Assembly (NCBI RefSeq): GCF_000003815.2
Contig: NW_023365730.1
Span: 262,599 to 326,598, forward strand
DNA length: 64,000 bases
Reading direction: 5' to 3'
DNA from: Branchiostoma floridae
Lineage: Eukaryota > Chordata > Leptocardii > Amphioxiformes > Branchiostomatidae
In this document: positions 24,159 through 35,521 of the stretch, one piece after another
Position numbering within the stretch: the first letter of the stretch is position 1
Layout of the letters: each line of letters opens with the position of its first letter
Position numbers and translations under genes: made by a program
The notes under the pieces: model-generated
Seen by the model: the letters and a program-made list of their open reading frames with translations, nothing else
Databases searched by the model: none
Told to the model about the DNA's origin: nothing

Positions 24159-24176
24159 GCAGAGACTATTCGGTTC
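24159..24176 (-). other. 5' leader part of the insulin/relaxin exon with upstream splice acceptor
   Basis: Reading minus, GTGTTTTTTTTCTCCAG is directly followed by GAACCGAATAGTCTCTGC and the ATG. The long pyrimidine tract plus CAG is a convincing 3' splice site, implying at least one non-coding 5' exon further right. Confidence 0.6.
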
Positions 24177-24930
24177 CTGGAGAAAAAAAACACGAGAAAC
24201 CGCGTCAAACAACGGTTCTGTGCAGAAAATCTTCAGTACCTGGAGAAAAACGCATGAGGTACAACGTCAAACTGTCTGTACAACCGACGGAAGCAAAGAC
24301 GCGTCAGTACCTGGAGAAGAACGTCAAACAACGGTTTGGGGCAACCGACCATTACATATATAGACTCTTCAGTACCTGGAAAAGACACGGAACAAAACAT
24401 AAGAGAAGGTTCGGTACAACCAACCCATGCAGAGACTCTTCATTACCTGGAGGAAACAAACGAGAAACGGCGTCAAACAACTGTTCAATATAAGAAACAA
24501 ACACAGATACTCTTCAGTACCTTCAATAAAAACAAGAAGTACAACGTCAAACAGCAGTTCTGGACAACCTGTCCTTACAGAGACTCTTCGGTACTTGGAA
24601 AGGCACGGAACAAAACATAAGAGAAGGTTCTGTACAACCAAACCATGCAGGGACACTTCGGTACCTGGAGAGAAACACGAGTTAAAACGTCAAACAACGG
24701 TTCTGTACAGCCGACCCATGCAGAGACTCTTCAGTACCTGGAGAAAAACATGAAGTACAACACATGAGGTACGACACATGAAGTACTACACATGAAGTAC
24801 TACACATGGGGTACAACGTCAAACAACCGTTCTGTACAACCGACCCATGTAGAGACTCTTCAGTAGCTGGTGAAAAAAATGAAATAAAACGTCAAACAAT
24901 GGTTCATCTTCACCGACCCATGTCAAGATT
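24177..24930 (-). repeat. ~70-bp minisatellite built from the insulin/relaxin exon's acceptor-ATG end
   Basis: Reading minus, about ten units repeat CTCCAGGTACTGAAGAGTCT, then CTGCATGGGTCGG and a TACAGAACCGTTGTTTGACG block, spaced about 70 bp (plus-strand CAGTACCTGG anchors near 24230, 24308, 24364, 24440, 24660 and 24730). Each copies the acceptor, leader and the first ~8 codons of the adjacent exon, then joins the next unit where the real exon continues into its signal peptide. The ATG-GGT start survives near 24426, 24646, 24718, 24846 and 24919, and a stray copy lies near 25308. Long plus-strand frames here are by-products. Confidence 0.75.
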
Positions 24931-25669
24931 CCTAAATACTGAAATAAATAACACAGAACACAACATCAGCCTACGAATCGGTACATGCACAATTAGCTTA
25001 TGGAGAATTCAGCACCTGGTGAAGAACAGACAAATATCTTTGTAGGAGTTACTGGTAGTTTCCTCCGTAATCTACTGCGTCTATCATAAATATGGCCTAT
25101 ATAGACGGCCTCTCGTACATCCTTGAGGAAGGTTACTCAGAAAACTCTACGGACGAAGCAATCATTGTAAAGCCCTCTTCAGCACATGCTATTAAAATGA
25201 CTACGAATCACAGCATGAGTGATCCCAAAGCTCCACAGTTCTGTTTACCACAGCTACCACTTGTGACAGATGACAAAGGCAATAATAAACAGCAGACATG
25301 TTAAGACCCATGCAGGGACTTTTCAATGCCAGGCAAACGGTATTTGACACAAACTGATGGGCTTCCTGGCCGTAAGCCACAGGGCTGTCTTAACGGGAAA
25401 TCGATGACAGTGACAAGAAGCGATTAAACAACGTTCTGTACTACCAGCTCATTGACAGAACACACAGTGATGGGGAAGATAAGTTCAATGCACTGAGTTT
25501 CTATCGGCAATCCACTGAGGTCCCTCGTCCATTTGCCTCGCTTACTGCTTATGCGACATGCTAAAAACGTTGAACAAGAGCCAAGCCGGGTAGAGCGCTT
25601 TTTCAGTACCTGATAAATGATAGAAAATACGCCTACTGCTGCCAGGAAGATGAAAATAAGATGACACAT

Positions 25670-26299
25670 AGTGGCACTGAATAACGGCTGGACCGCCCAG
25701 CCTATTCTGAGCCAGGGAAAATAAAGTTAACGCTAGATAGATACAACGAAAATGCCCTGTTATCAGGAAGAAAAACTTCTTTAAGAACGATAAGGACATG
25801 AAGCAGCATTGCGGCTAACATCTTCACCGTGTACTAAGAAAAAGCAATAGATTGATTGCCACCAATGGGAGAGAAACCACAAAATATATTAAAAGGACTA
25901 ACCTAACATGACCACACACACAGACACAATCGACTTTACACCTGTACCTTATCCTGTGCTGTCCTTTATATAATAATTATCACAGACAATCAAATCAAGA
26001 AGCAGCATTGGCGCTCGTAGGACCATTTCAAAGCAGCAGCAACAGATTGAGTTTCACCAACGAGAAAGAAACCACGAAAAATATTGAAATGATTCAACAC
26101 GTCCACACCGGCACATACAATCAGTTTTACACCCGTACCGTATCCTGTGCTTACGCAAGATAAAGACGACCGAAATGTTCTCTTCTTAAGAAAACATCCT
26201 CTTTAAGAACGTTAAAAGTAGCATCGCAGCTAGCTACATCTTCACCATGGTCAAAGCAACAGCAACAGACTGATTTCCACTTACAAGAGAGAAACCGTG

Positions 26300-26354
<55 letters not shown>

Positions 26355-27000
26355 TCAGCTTTTATCCGTACCTTATCCTCTCACGGTCTCCTTTGCAAAA
26401 GAATTGTCACAGGCAATCAAATCAAGAAGCTACATTGAGGCTCGTAAAACTATGTTCTAAGCAACAGCAACAGACTGATTTCCACCAACAAGAGAGAAAC
26501 CGTGAAGACGGTGACACACACACACTATCAGCTTCACACCCGTACCTTATCCTCTGGTCTCCGTTACAAAAGAATTATCGTAGGCAATCAAATCATCCAG
26601 TATGTAGGTACGTAGAACCGTGTTCTAAGCAACAGGACAGATTGATATTCACCAACGAGAGAAAAAACACAAAACAGATTAATCGACTTCACACGACCAC
26701 ACACACACACACATGCAGCTTTACACACCCGTACCTTATCCTGTGCATACGCAAAATAAAGACGACCAAAATGTCCTATTCTCAAGAAAACTTCCTCTTT
26801 AAGAAGTACGCAGCATTGCGGCTCACATCTTCACCATGTTCTAAGCAACAGCAACAGATTGACTTCCAACAGCGAGAGAGAAACCCAGAACCTTTATCAA
26901 AATGACTCAACACGACCACAAACACACACAATAACCTCAACACCCGTACCTTATCCTCTGGTCTCCTTTACAAAAGAATAATCGCAGGCAATCAAATCAT
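25670..27000. repeat. ~200-bp irregular tandem array, six copies
   Basis: AAGCAACAGCAACAGATTGA and AGCAGCATTGCGGCT recur near 25840, 26035, 26258, 26460, 26630 and 26843, each followed by GAGAGAAACC and an AC-rich stretch and CCGTACCTTATCCT. The same sequence exists once near 23390-23600, left of the insulin/relaxin exon, pointing to a segmental duplication around it. Confidence 0.8.
26300..26352. repeat. (AC)n microsatellite
   Basis: About 26 uninterrupted AC dinucleotides inside one unit of the ~200-bp array. Shorter AC runs occupy the same position in sibling units (26515, 26700). Confidence 0.97.
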
Positions 27001-27019
27001 CCAGGATGTAGGTCTCCGC

Positions 27020-27160
27020 TAGAGACCTCTCCTCCAAGACTGGCGCTGAACAGCAGCGCGCGCGTCCCTAGTGATGACGTTATCAGGTGCCGTACAGGTA
27101 AGTCGGCTCGGAGAGATGACGTCGCATTTCCGGTGACGTCATCACGTTCTAAACCTGTTA
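27020..27160 (+). promoter_or_regulatory. CpG- and CRE-rich patch with a strong splice donor
   Basis: GGCGCTGAACAGCAGCGCGCGCGTCC is abbreviated here: the patch is CpG-dense and is followed by three TGACGT cores (near 27075, 27117 and a full TGACGTCA at 27134-27141) and a consensus donor ACAG/GTAAGT at 27098. This could be a promoter with a short first exon. No downstream coding exon was identified, so the role is inferred. Confidence 0.35.
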
Positions 27161-28044
27161 GGGTGAATCAGCTCCCCGCACGAGACCTGAGCAAATTTGC
27201 ATAAGGCTATGATGTACAAACGTTCTGTAACTCCCACTTGAGTGGCTAGAATGGATGAGTGGAATGCCACTTTAAGTAAAGGATTGTTACATGTTCATCC
27301 TTGATGATAACTGTACACATATAGCGAGGCGGAAGCTATCACGTTTAAGATCCCCAGAGAAGGGCATGTAAAAAGGCTCCGAAATGGCGTCACGCGGCAG
27401 TGGTCTGCTCACGAACGCGCCGTTTCGTCTGCTAGCTGCCGGTCATTCTGATATCATCTTGAGAGGAACAACGTATGATCTATCTGGAAACCCCAAAAAC
27501 TTGTAAATATCGATTTTAGAAATCTTCTTGGATTTCCCAAGAGATGGACTGAGTGTAGACCAGACCTAAAAATAGAGGATAGCCAAATTGGCGTTTTTTA
27601 GTGCCGCAGCACCCTCATACTTTTTTCAAAGTGAGAAGGAGCAGTAAAAATACTAATTTTGTGTGCGGGAGTAACCTTATACCTGTTAGTAAACCTTATT
27701 ATCTCTTGGCAATGGACACGTCTTGTCTGAAAAGTTTGTAGCTCTAAACCGTACGTTGTATCATGGCTAACTTGTTTTTTCTCAGCATATCTTCATCTCT
27801 CTCCCTCGCTATACCTCTTTCTCGTCCTTTCTCTCACTCTCTCCCTCCGTATATTTATATTTGATAGTGTGAAACAAAGCAGCTATAAACACAAGAAGTG
27901 CGTACGGTGATATCTTTCGAAAGAGGCGTCCTGTAGTTAACAACTTTCCATTGCAACACGAGATATGTACAAGTACGACAAGTTTTGTATCCCACACAGG
28001 AAATGAACCTTCATGAGTAACGGGCACTTGTGGACTGTTAACGG

Positions 28045-28265
28045 GGAATCCAGCCTCGGCCTACCGTAGTTAGTGTAGGCTCTCTACGTGACCAGTGCAG
28101 CTCTCAGCCGCTGGGGTAATCGTTCACACCCTGTAGGATTTTCACGCGGTCAGACTTTGCCTTAGTCCTACCGCGTGAAAATCCTACCGGGTGTGGCCGA
28201 TTACCCCGGCGGGAGAGAACTTCATTAGGCCCGTACAGAGCCTACACTAACTACGGGATTCCAGG
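28045..28265. mobile_element. whole-length hairpin (foldback) element
   Basis: The outer arms GTAGTTAGTGTAGGCTCT and AGAGCCTACACTAACTAC pair, and pairing continues inward (GGGGTAATCG/CGATTACCCC-like, GTAGGATTTTCACGCGG/CCGCGTGAAAATCCTAC) to a small loop near 28155. Arms of about 100 bp make nearly the full 220 bp one inverted repeat. Confidence 0.8.
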
Positions 28266-28565
28266 TTAGTTGTAGTATGTGGGTGAAGTTTTATTCATAG
28301 CATGTCCGGGAGTGTCCGGAGCAACCCGAGGCACGATAAAGCCAAATGACGAACGGCCCCCTGACATTCGGTCAGGAAATAGCTAATAAAAGGTCCTGCA
28401 GAAACCGAGCTGCCATTATCCTAGGCTAGTACTGGGCTGAGGCCTGGTCTGGGGATGAGGTCACGAAGGGGTCAGCCAGGTCTGATTCCATTCCAAGATA
28501 TGTGAGCTGCTCGTCCTGAAGAGAACCGCTTCGACATACATCACTGGGGTGTACGGACTTACTCT

Positions 28566-28885
28566 ACACTAATGGAGTTCTAAAGTGTTGTAGCCGAAAG
28601 TTTTCCATTGTAGCGCAAACTGTATATAACGTACTCTGTAAACTATACGTCTTGCGGTGGTTTTCAGCTAACTGGTAAATATGTCAACAAAACAACCATA
28701 CCGTCAGGCGTCAGGTCTTAAAGCATGCAGATCAGTAGAAAGAGTTACAGACTTTAATACTCTACACTAATGGAGTTATCAAGAGTAGTAGCCGAACGTT
28801 TTTTCATTGTAACGCAAACTGTATATATTGTCTGTAAACTATACGTTTTGCGGTGGTTTTCAGCTTAACTTGTAACTCTTGATGA
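28566..28885. repeat. two-copy ~198-bp direct duplication
   Basis: ACACTAATGGAGTT begins copies at 28566 and 28764; both continue through GCAAACTGTATATA and GCGGTGGTTTTCAGCT with few differences. Confidence 0.8.
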
Positions 28886-29094
28886 TTCTCAACAAAACCA
28901 TATCGCCAAGTCTTTACGAACTAAACATTAGACTTGAGACTTATGTGTTAAGATATCTGAGGGAAACAGCAGCAAACAGAAGACGATAGGAGGAACTGTA
29001 CAAAGACGTACACTGATTTGGTCATCGATGACAGTGTATTTTCCTGTCTATTTATAACTAAGTACAATCATTATTATTATTATCATTTTACGAA

Positions 29095-29262
29095 CTGAAA
29101 TGGAGACAGGTGTACTCAGCTGAGTGTCGTTGCGGCCACCCTAAACCATGGGACACATTACAAAGGACTGTATAAGGCCCCAACATCTCCAACCAGGACC
29201 TACTGGAAGCTAATGAGAAGGCCGTGGCCTGGCTGCAGTACTGGCACGGAACTATATGATGA
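29095..29262 (+). pseudogene. decayed C-terminal end of a LINE reverse transcriptase ORF
   Basis: The three frames together read SAECRCGHP, then TMGHITKDC, then LLEANEKAVAWLQYWHGTI and a stop. The Cys-x-Cys ... His-x4-Cys tail module and the NEKAVAWLQ end are typical of non-LTR retrotransposon polyproteins. A GATGAT-like tail follows. At least two frameshifts make it non-functional. Confidence 0.6.
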
Positions 29263-29283
29263 TGAACAAACGCAAACCAGTAA

Positions 29284-29529
29284 AGGCCCCCTCTCACTTG
29301 ACGTGCGGCACGCTTGCGGCATTGCTGCGTTCGGAAGATGCTCAACGAATTTCAGAGATAAAGAACGAATTTTCTTACTTGTTGTGTATTTTGTGGTCTT
29401 CTATGTCACACTTTTACGTATTGCGCAATATCTGAATTATAACAAATCGGAGAAAATAACAAAACAGTACCGCAGTGAACGAACGCAGCAATGCCGCAAG
29501 CGTGCCGCACGTCAAGTGAGAGGGGGCCT
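29284..29529. mobile_element. Harbinger-type MITE, family B, perfect TSD TAA
   Basis: About 50-bp inverted ends start AGGCCCCCTCTCACTTGACG and include GTGCGGCACGCTTGCGGCAT. Target duplications TAA (29281-29283 and 29530-29532) are perfect. The two ends are nearly identical, so this is the youngest-looking copy in the window. The interior shares the GTATTTTG..CTTCTA..CACTTTTACGTA core with family A. Confidence 0.9.
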
Positions 29530-29877
29530 TAAGACGAGTTACTTAAGAATCGTAATTCATTGTAATCTGTCACCACCTTTACATGGTGGACATTTACACC
29601 AACTTAGTACAAAAGGAAACCACACGCATATTCCCCGAACAATCCCTGAAAAGTAGGATAATCTATTTTTCTCACGCAATCATTCAACTCCTCTTTAGAT
29701 TCATTTCGTCTATCGTGACATTTCGCCAGAGTTCACGGCCGCAACCCGCATGTCTGCCCGACACGGTGGGCGCGGGGTGCCCTTACCCTTCACCTGCTGG
29801 AGGCACGGTAATACAGGAGGATCCTATCAGCTAAACAGAGCCGACAACTGGTGGAGACACACCATATAGGTGGACTA

Positions 29878-30448
29878 TCACTGCACTTGGGGCACCGGTG
29901 TGGTACTGTGGGGTTCGTTCACTGTGGCAATATTTTGTTATTTTCACGATTTTTTTATAATTCAGATATTGCGTTATACGTAAAAGTATGACTTAGAAGA
30001 CAACAAAATACACAAAACGGAAGAAAATTCGTTCTTCATCTCTGATATTCGTTGAGTCATCTACGAACCCCGCAGTGCCGCACCGGCGGCCCAAGTGCAG
30101 CGAGAGTCCACATTTATACAGTAGGATGCTATCAGTTAAATTATATACTAGTAGACGTAAAAGCAAGGCAACAAAATACACAAAACGGAAGAAAATTCGT
30201 TCTTAATCTCTGAAATTCGTTGAGTCATCTACGAACCCCGCATTGCCGCACCGGTGCCCCAAGTGCAGTGAGAGTCCACATTTATACAGTAGGATGCTAT
30301 CAGTTAAATTATATACTAGTAGACGTAAAAGCAAGGCAACAAAATACACAAAATGGAAGAAAATTCGCTCTTCATCTCTGATATTCGTTGAGTCATGTAC
30401 GAACCCCGCAGTGCCGCACCGGTGCCCCAAGTGCAGTGAGAGTCCACC
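29878..30448. mobile_element. Harbinger-type MITE, family A, with right end tandemly amplified
   Basis: The left end AGGTGGACTATCACTGCACT lies at 29878. The matching right end, GCAGTGAGAGTCCAC, occurs three times (near 30104, 30272 and 30440). The 168-bp units at 30113-30280 and 30281-30448 each contain genomic flank (TTTATACAGTAGGATGCTAT) plus the right half of the element. The original flank is visible left of the element (29815-29830) and right of 30449. Confidence 0.85.
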
Positions 30449-31251
30449 TTTATACAGTAGGATGCTATCAGCTAAATAGAGCCGACAGGCTGTGTCCCTA
30501 GAACGGAAGGGTCTGTCATCTGTGGGCTTATCATGACGAACCCCGGAAAAACGCCCGGTCCCGTGAGGCTTGGTTAATCGATTGAGTAATGCAGTGTGGC
30601 ATCAGACGCGAGGCCACATCCTTCTTGGTACGGGGATGACGTGGCAATGTCAACACTATGACGTAAAGACGGGGAACAGAGGACCCGTGATGGTTCATAT
30701 TACACCGCAAATTAGTTTACCACGTCCGGCACATATTTGTCAAGTACGTGTTTGGACAAGCACTCGTTCTTTGTGTGTTGAAAGTCTCAAGTGCGTCATA
30801 GGACAACTTTTGTACTTCTGTATGTATGTGTGTTCTATTTGGGCACAAAGGACTATTGTAGCGCTACCGGCATGACGTTTTAAAAGAGCCGCGCGTCGAG
30901 GACAAAAGACCATTGTTCAACCGTCAGTATGATTTCGTAGGAGATTTTTGCTTCAACAGTCCCAGCACTATTTGTACAAAAAAAAGATAATAAACTCGCT
31001 TAGTTCCAACCACAGGGTCATCATAAACGTCCGTCTAGTCGATCGATTTCCAAACTTGGTTCCAAGATTAAAGATACATGGGGTTATATGCATCAGACCA
31101 GAACATATCTATCTTTATTACTGTCCTATATAGAGTTATGAGTTCGTTCCTCCATTAGTATTTATCAGCTGTAAGTATACAGAGCTTGTAGAATGATTTT
31201 AATACGAATAGCATTACAAATATTCAGGGCGAAAAGATTTAAGAAAATGAT

Positions 31252-31365
31252 TCATTTTGTACTGATGAAGGCGACGGATTGTCGTCAAAACGTTTACAGC
31301 ATAATTAAAAGAAGGTTAACTGTGTAACGAAGAAGATTTTGTTGAATTGATCTACTATGTAGAGT
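31252..31365. repeat. Penelope-like terminal fragment with hammerhead-like motif
   Basis: TGTACTGATGAAGGCGACGG, a six-base-pair stem partner GTCGTC, then AAAACGTTTACA resembles the minimal hammerhead ribozyme found in Penelope-like element terminal repeats, with the conserved GAAA reading AAAA. It is followed by GTAACGAAGAAGATTTTGTT, which recurs in reverse near 37530. No reverse transcriptase remains. Confidence 0.4.
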
Positions 31366-31559
31366 GATTTATATACGAATAGAATTGCAAGGAAACTTAT
31401 TGAGTCGGAAACTGGTCTGGATGGCCCACAACTTCTCACAGCTATGCATGACAGACTGTACATGTTCTGGAAGTCAAACTTTACTTGCTGCACCTTATAG
31501 AGGATGACTAATGATGATGATGATGAACATTGCAAATACACAGGAAAAAGTGTCGTGAG

Positions 31560-31932
31560 TTTAGAACAGAGAGAAAGTATTTTCTCATACGGTCCTTCCT
31601 TCATACGCTGTAAATGACGTTGCCAACTTGTCTGCCCAGCCGCCAGACTTGGTAGTGTCGGTGAAGTGACGGTGGTGAAGTTGGTAAAGTGACGTGCGTT
31701 TAGAACAGAGGGAAAATATTTCCCACACGGTCCTTCCTTCATACGCTGTAAATGGCGTTGCCAAGTTGTCTGCCCAGCCGCCAGACTTGGTAGTGTCGGT
31801 GAAGTGACGGTGGTGAAGTTGGTAAAGTGACTTGCGTTTAAAACAGAGGGAAAGTAAGTTCTCACACGGCCCTTCCTTCATACGCTGTAAATGACGTTGC
31901 CAAGTTGTCTGCCCAGCCACCAGACTTGGTCT
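31560..31932. repeat. three-copy ~138-bp tandem repeat
   Basis: CCTTCCTTCATACGCTGTAA starts units at 31591, 31729 and 31868; units are >90% alike by eye. Because 138 is a multiple of three, both minus-strand frames stay open with a 46-residue periodic peptide. I see no domain and treat these frames as by-products. Confidence 0.9.
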
Positions 31933-31989
31933 ACAGAAATTGACTTCTATGAATATAAATGACGTCCATCAGAGTGACATTTATGGCGA

Positions 31990-33470
31990 GATCCAATGCT
32001 TACCTCTGGGAGTTCCGGAGAAACAGCTTCTATATCTACGATATCTCACAGGTGCCACAGGTCAACTAGAAAACCTTCTGTTTGGGACTATTTGGCTATC
32101 GTTGATAGGGTTATTCTGATGGAGTCATTGCCTGGTTACCACCGGAAACTGTCGGATTCCTGAGCTTTTGATATTTATTTAGTTGCAGTAGAACCTTGAA
32201 ATAAGTAGGTTTAAAGATGAACGTTTTGAATTTGAATTGATGACCAGCAGCATTGTCCAGGTATGTCTTAAGCGTTATCCTTAAACTCACGCTGTGTCAA
32301 CCGAGTTATTGGTGTAAGACAACGGATATGTTGTCTGAGACGTCTTACCGTTTAATACAACCGTTCACAAAACTTGGGGAGTTCCGGAGAAACAGCTTCT
32401 GTTTCTAAGATCTCTCACGGGTGATTCCCCTCTATTCAGATTGTGGTGCCACAGGTCAATGAGAAAACCTTCTGGTCACGACTATTTGGCTATCGTTGGT
32501 AGGGTTATCCTGATGGAGCCATTGAGGTATTTCTTGGATTAGTACCACCGGATACACCGAATCAGATTCCTGAGGTTTTGTTACTTGTATTTAGTTGCCG
32601 TAGAAGTGTAAGATCAGTACGTTTGACGATTTACTTTCTCTCCTTTTGACTTGATTATCATTTGCATTATCCAGGTATATGTCTTAAGCATCATCCTCAA
32701 ACTCACGCATTTTCAATCGAGTCATTGATGAAAGACAACGGAGACATCATCTAAAACGTCTGCCCGTTTACAACACTTATTTAGTTGCCTTGAATTTCGA
32801 AGAGACTACTTCTATATCTACAACCTCTCACGGGTAATTCCGGTCCATTCAGACCGCGGTGCCACAGGTCAATGAGAAAACCTTCTGGTCAAGACTATTT
32901 GCCTATCGTAGATTGGGTTATCCTCATGGAGTCATTGCCTGGTTACCACAGGATACTGTCGGATTCTTGAGCTTTTGATATCTATTTAGTTGCAGTAGAA
33001 CTGTGAGATCAGTAGGTTTAAAGATGAACGTTTTGAATTTGAATTGATGACCTATAGCATTGTCCAGGGCTGTCTTAAGCACCATCCTTAAACTCAGCTG
33101 TGTCAACCGAGTTAATGATGTAAGACAACGGATACGCTGTTTTAGACGTCTTACCGTTTATTACAACCGTTTCCAAACCTTCCGGAGTTCCGGAGAAACA
33201 GCTATATCTGCGATCTCTCCTGGGTAATTCCGGTCCATTCAGATCGCGGTGCCTCAGGTCAATGAGAAAACCTTCTGGGCAGGACTATTTGGCTACCGAC
33301 GATTGGGTTATCCTGACGAAGTCATTGCCTGGTTACCACCGGATACTGTCCTGAACTTTTGTTATTTATGTATTTTGTATTTATAATATGAGATCAGTAG
33401 GTTTAAAGATTAACGTTTTGAATTTAAATTGATGACCAATAGCATTGTCCAGGTATTTGTCTTAAATTAT
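31990..33470. repeat. four-copy ~370-420-bp tandem repeat
   Basis: AGTTCCGGAGAAACAGCT begins units near 32012, 32381 and 33186, with a decayed one near 32797. Each continues through AATGAGAAAACCTTCTGG, GGCTATCGTTG, ACCACCGGA, TTTATTTAGTTGCAGTAGAA and GCATTGTCCAGG. Units differ by small indels; there is no conserved frame. Confidence 0.88.
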
Positions 33471-34204
33471 ATAATTGATATAAAATATTCATGATGTAAT
33501 TTTGTTAGTACAATCGTGGCTCACCTACGCTCTCAGTATCTACTTTTACAGTCTATCAGTCTATCTTATCTAGCACAGAGATTCTTAAACTAATACATAC
33601 ACGATAAACATATGGTAATTGCAGTCGAAAAAATAGATTATTGTAGGAATTTAAACACTTAAGCATCCGTCGGAAATAGTCCTGGTCTAGGCGATAACAA
33701 CCACACTCCGTTCAGTTTCGTTCGGAATTCGAACTGAATTAAGAAAAAAAATCTTTTATCAAAAGCACAGCTAGAGCCATCGACAATTGCCTTGGTAGGC
33801 GGCAGCTATTCCACTTTTGTATTTCGTACCAAGTAATAACTGAAAATATTCTTCCACACCTACTAATAGCCGGAGGATTATCATTAATAACACATTGAAA
33901 ATTCCATAAGACAAGTTAATCCTCAAGTCATGATGAGCATTTAGCAGCATGTCTTCATCGATTTCATGCACGATACATCTGGAAGCTTTATTTGGAAACA
34001 GTTGATTAGTAGTAAAGGTAGTTCATAGACAGGGTGCAAGGATAGATAAGATTTTTTTCAACACGTTTAGCTCTTATCGTTTTTCTCGGTACATTTATCA
34101 GACTATGTAAAAGAACATATTTCACCGAAGAGATTACACGCAAACTAGTCGATATCTGTTGATACGTCACTTGATCTATCATTTAGCTTTGCTAATCTAA
34201 CTTT

Positions 34205-35220
34205 AGGTTGATAGTTCGGAGACAACAGTTTGTTCATCACGTTTCAAACCTGAGTGTTGTTTCCCAGAATCTAGACAGATGTTCTTCATTTAGGTTTATC
34301 AGCTATCAACATCAAATTTATACTTATCTCAGACACATCACCATCAGTACCATCAGCATCGGATACAACTTAAGCTACATTTACGAGACAGACAGACCAG
34401 TTCAGTTGGTAAGTTTCTTTATTTATCATTTAGCCTGTGAATCTAACTTTAGGTTAATAGTTCTGAGACAACAGCTTGTTCATCACGTTTCAAACCTGAA
34501 TGTTGTTTCCCAGAATCAAGACAGATGTTGTCCATTTAGTATTGTCAGCTATCAACATCAGAATCATACTTATCTCAGACACATCACCATCAGTACCATC
34601 AGCATCGGATACAACTTAAGCTACATTTACGAGACAGACAGACCAGTTCCGTTAGTAAGTTTATTGATTGATTATTTAGACTTTAGTTTAATAGTTTAGA
34701 GCCAACAGTTTGTTCATCACGTTTCAAACCTGAGTGTTGTTTCCCAGAATCTAGACAAATGTTCTTCATTTAGGTTTATCAGCTATCAACATCAAATTTA
34801 TACTTCACATCATATCTAAATCACCATCAGATTCGTTGATGATCTAATTTATTATAATTTAGCTTTGCTAATTGAACTTAAGTTAAATTCAGTTTAATTG
34901 TTCAGAGACAAGACGTTGTTTATCATTTGTACAAAGGGAGAGTTGTTTCTCAGATTGAAGACAGATGTTCTCCATTTAGGATTGTCATCTATCAACATCA
35001 GAATCACACTTATCTAACTCACCATTAGTACCATCAGCATTGCATACAAACTTTTACGTGACTGTTTCTGTTTTTTCAAATGTGAGTGTTGTTTCTAAGA
35101 ATCAAGACAGATGTTCTCCATTTAGTATTGTCAGCTATCAACATCAAAATCACACCTATCTAATTCACCATTAGTACCATCAGCATTGCATACAACTTCA
35201 CCTCCATTTTGCGAGACATA
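34205..35220. repeat. ~240-bp tandem repeat, five decaying units
   Basis: GAGACAACAG-type anchors lie at 34219, 34465, 34699 and 34905, with a partial unit near 35080. Units share GTTTCAAACCTGAGTGTTGT, CAGCTATCAACATCA and ACCATCAGTACCATCAGCAT. The first two are most alike. A 163-codon frame through them is repeat-driven. Confidence 0.85.
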
Positions 35221-35521
35221 AAACCCCGGCAGCGTACGTGGCAAAGTGCCACATCCTCCTCTATTTCAGCCGTTATTAATGCATGCCTTCCGTGGGTATC
35301 AGGGATTATGTGCGTCAAAACTCCGTCCCAAAGGACCGCTACAAGCTTCTCACTAGCCTAATTGTTGACTGTAAAGACAGTATCTACGAGGGTTAATGCA
35401 TCGCTCCGGGCGTGCTGCAAGGTGTAATATGGGCATCAAATGGAGTAATGGGGTTTCGTCTCGCACTCATCATTTTCAGTCACCGTTACATGAATATATA
35501 ATGATGATCTTATAATACATG

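Noticed and set aside
23933-24493. 186-codon plus-strand frame over the hormone exon
   Set aside because: It is the opposite strand of the hormone exon and its minisatellite; the periodic peptide comes from the repeat.
26297-26905. 202-codon plus-strand frame beginning with a His-Thr run
   Set aside because: It is driven by the AC microsatellite and the ~200-bp array; no domain, and the start lies in the AC tract edge.
31305-31865. 186-codon minus-strand frame with 46-residue repeats
   Set aside because: The period is a multiple of three, so open frames arise automatically; a second frame is equally open.
34208-34699. 163-codon plus-strand frame
   Set aside because: It spans two tandem units and is broken in the other units; no recognised motif.
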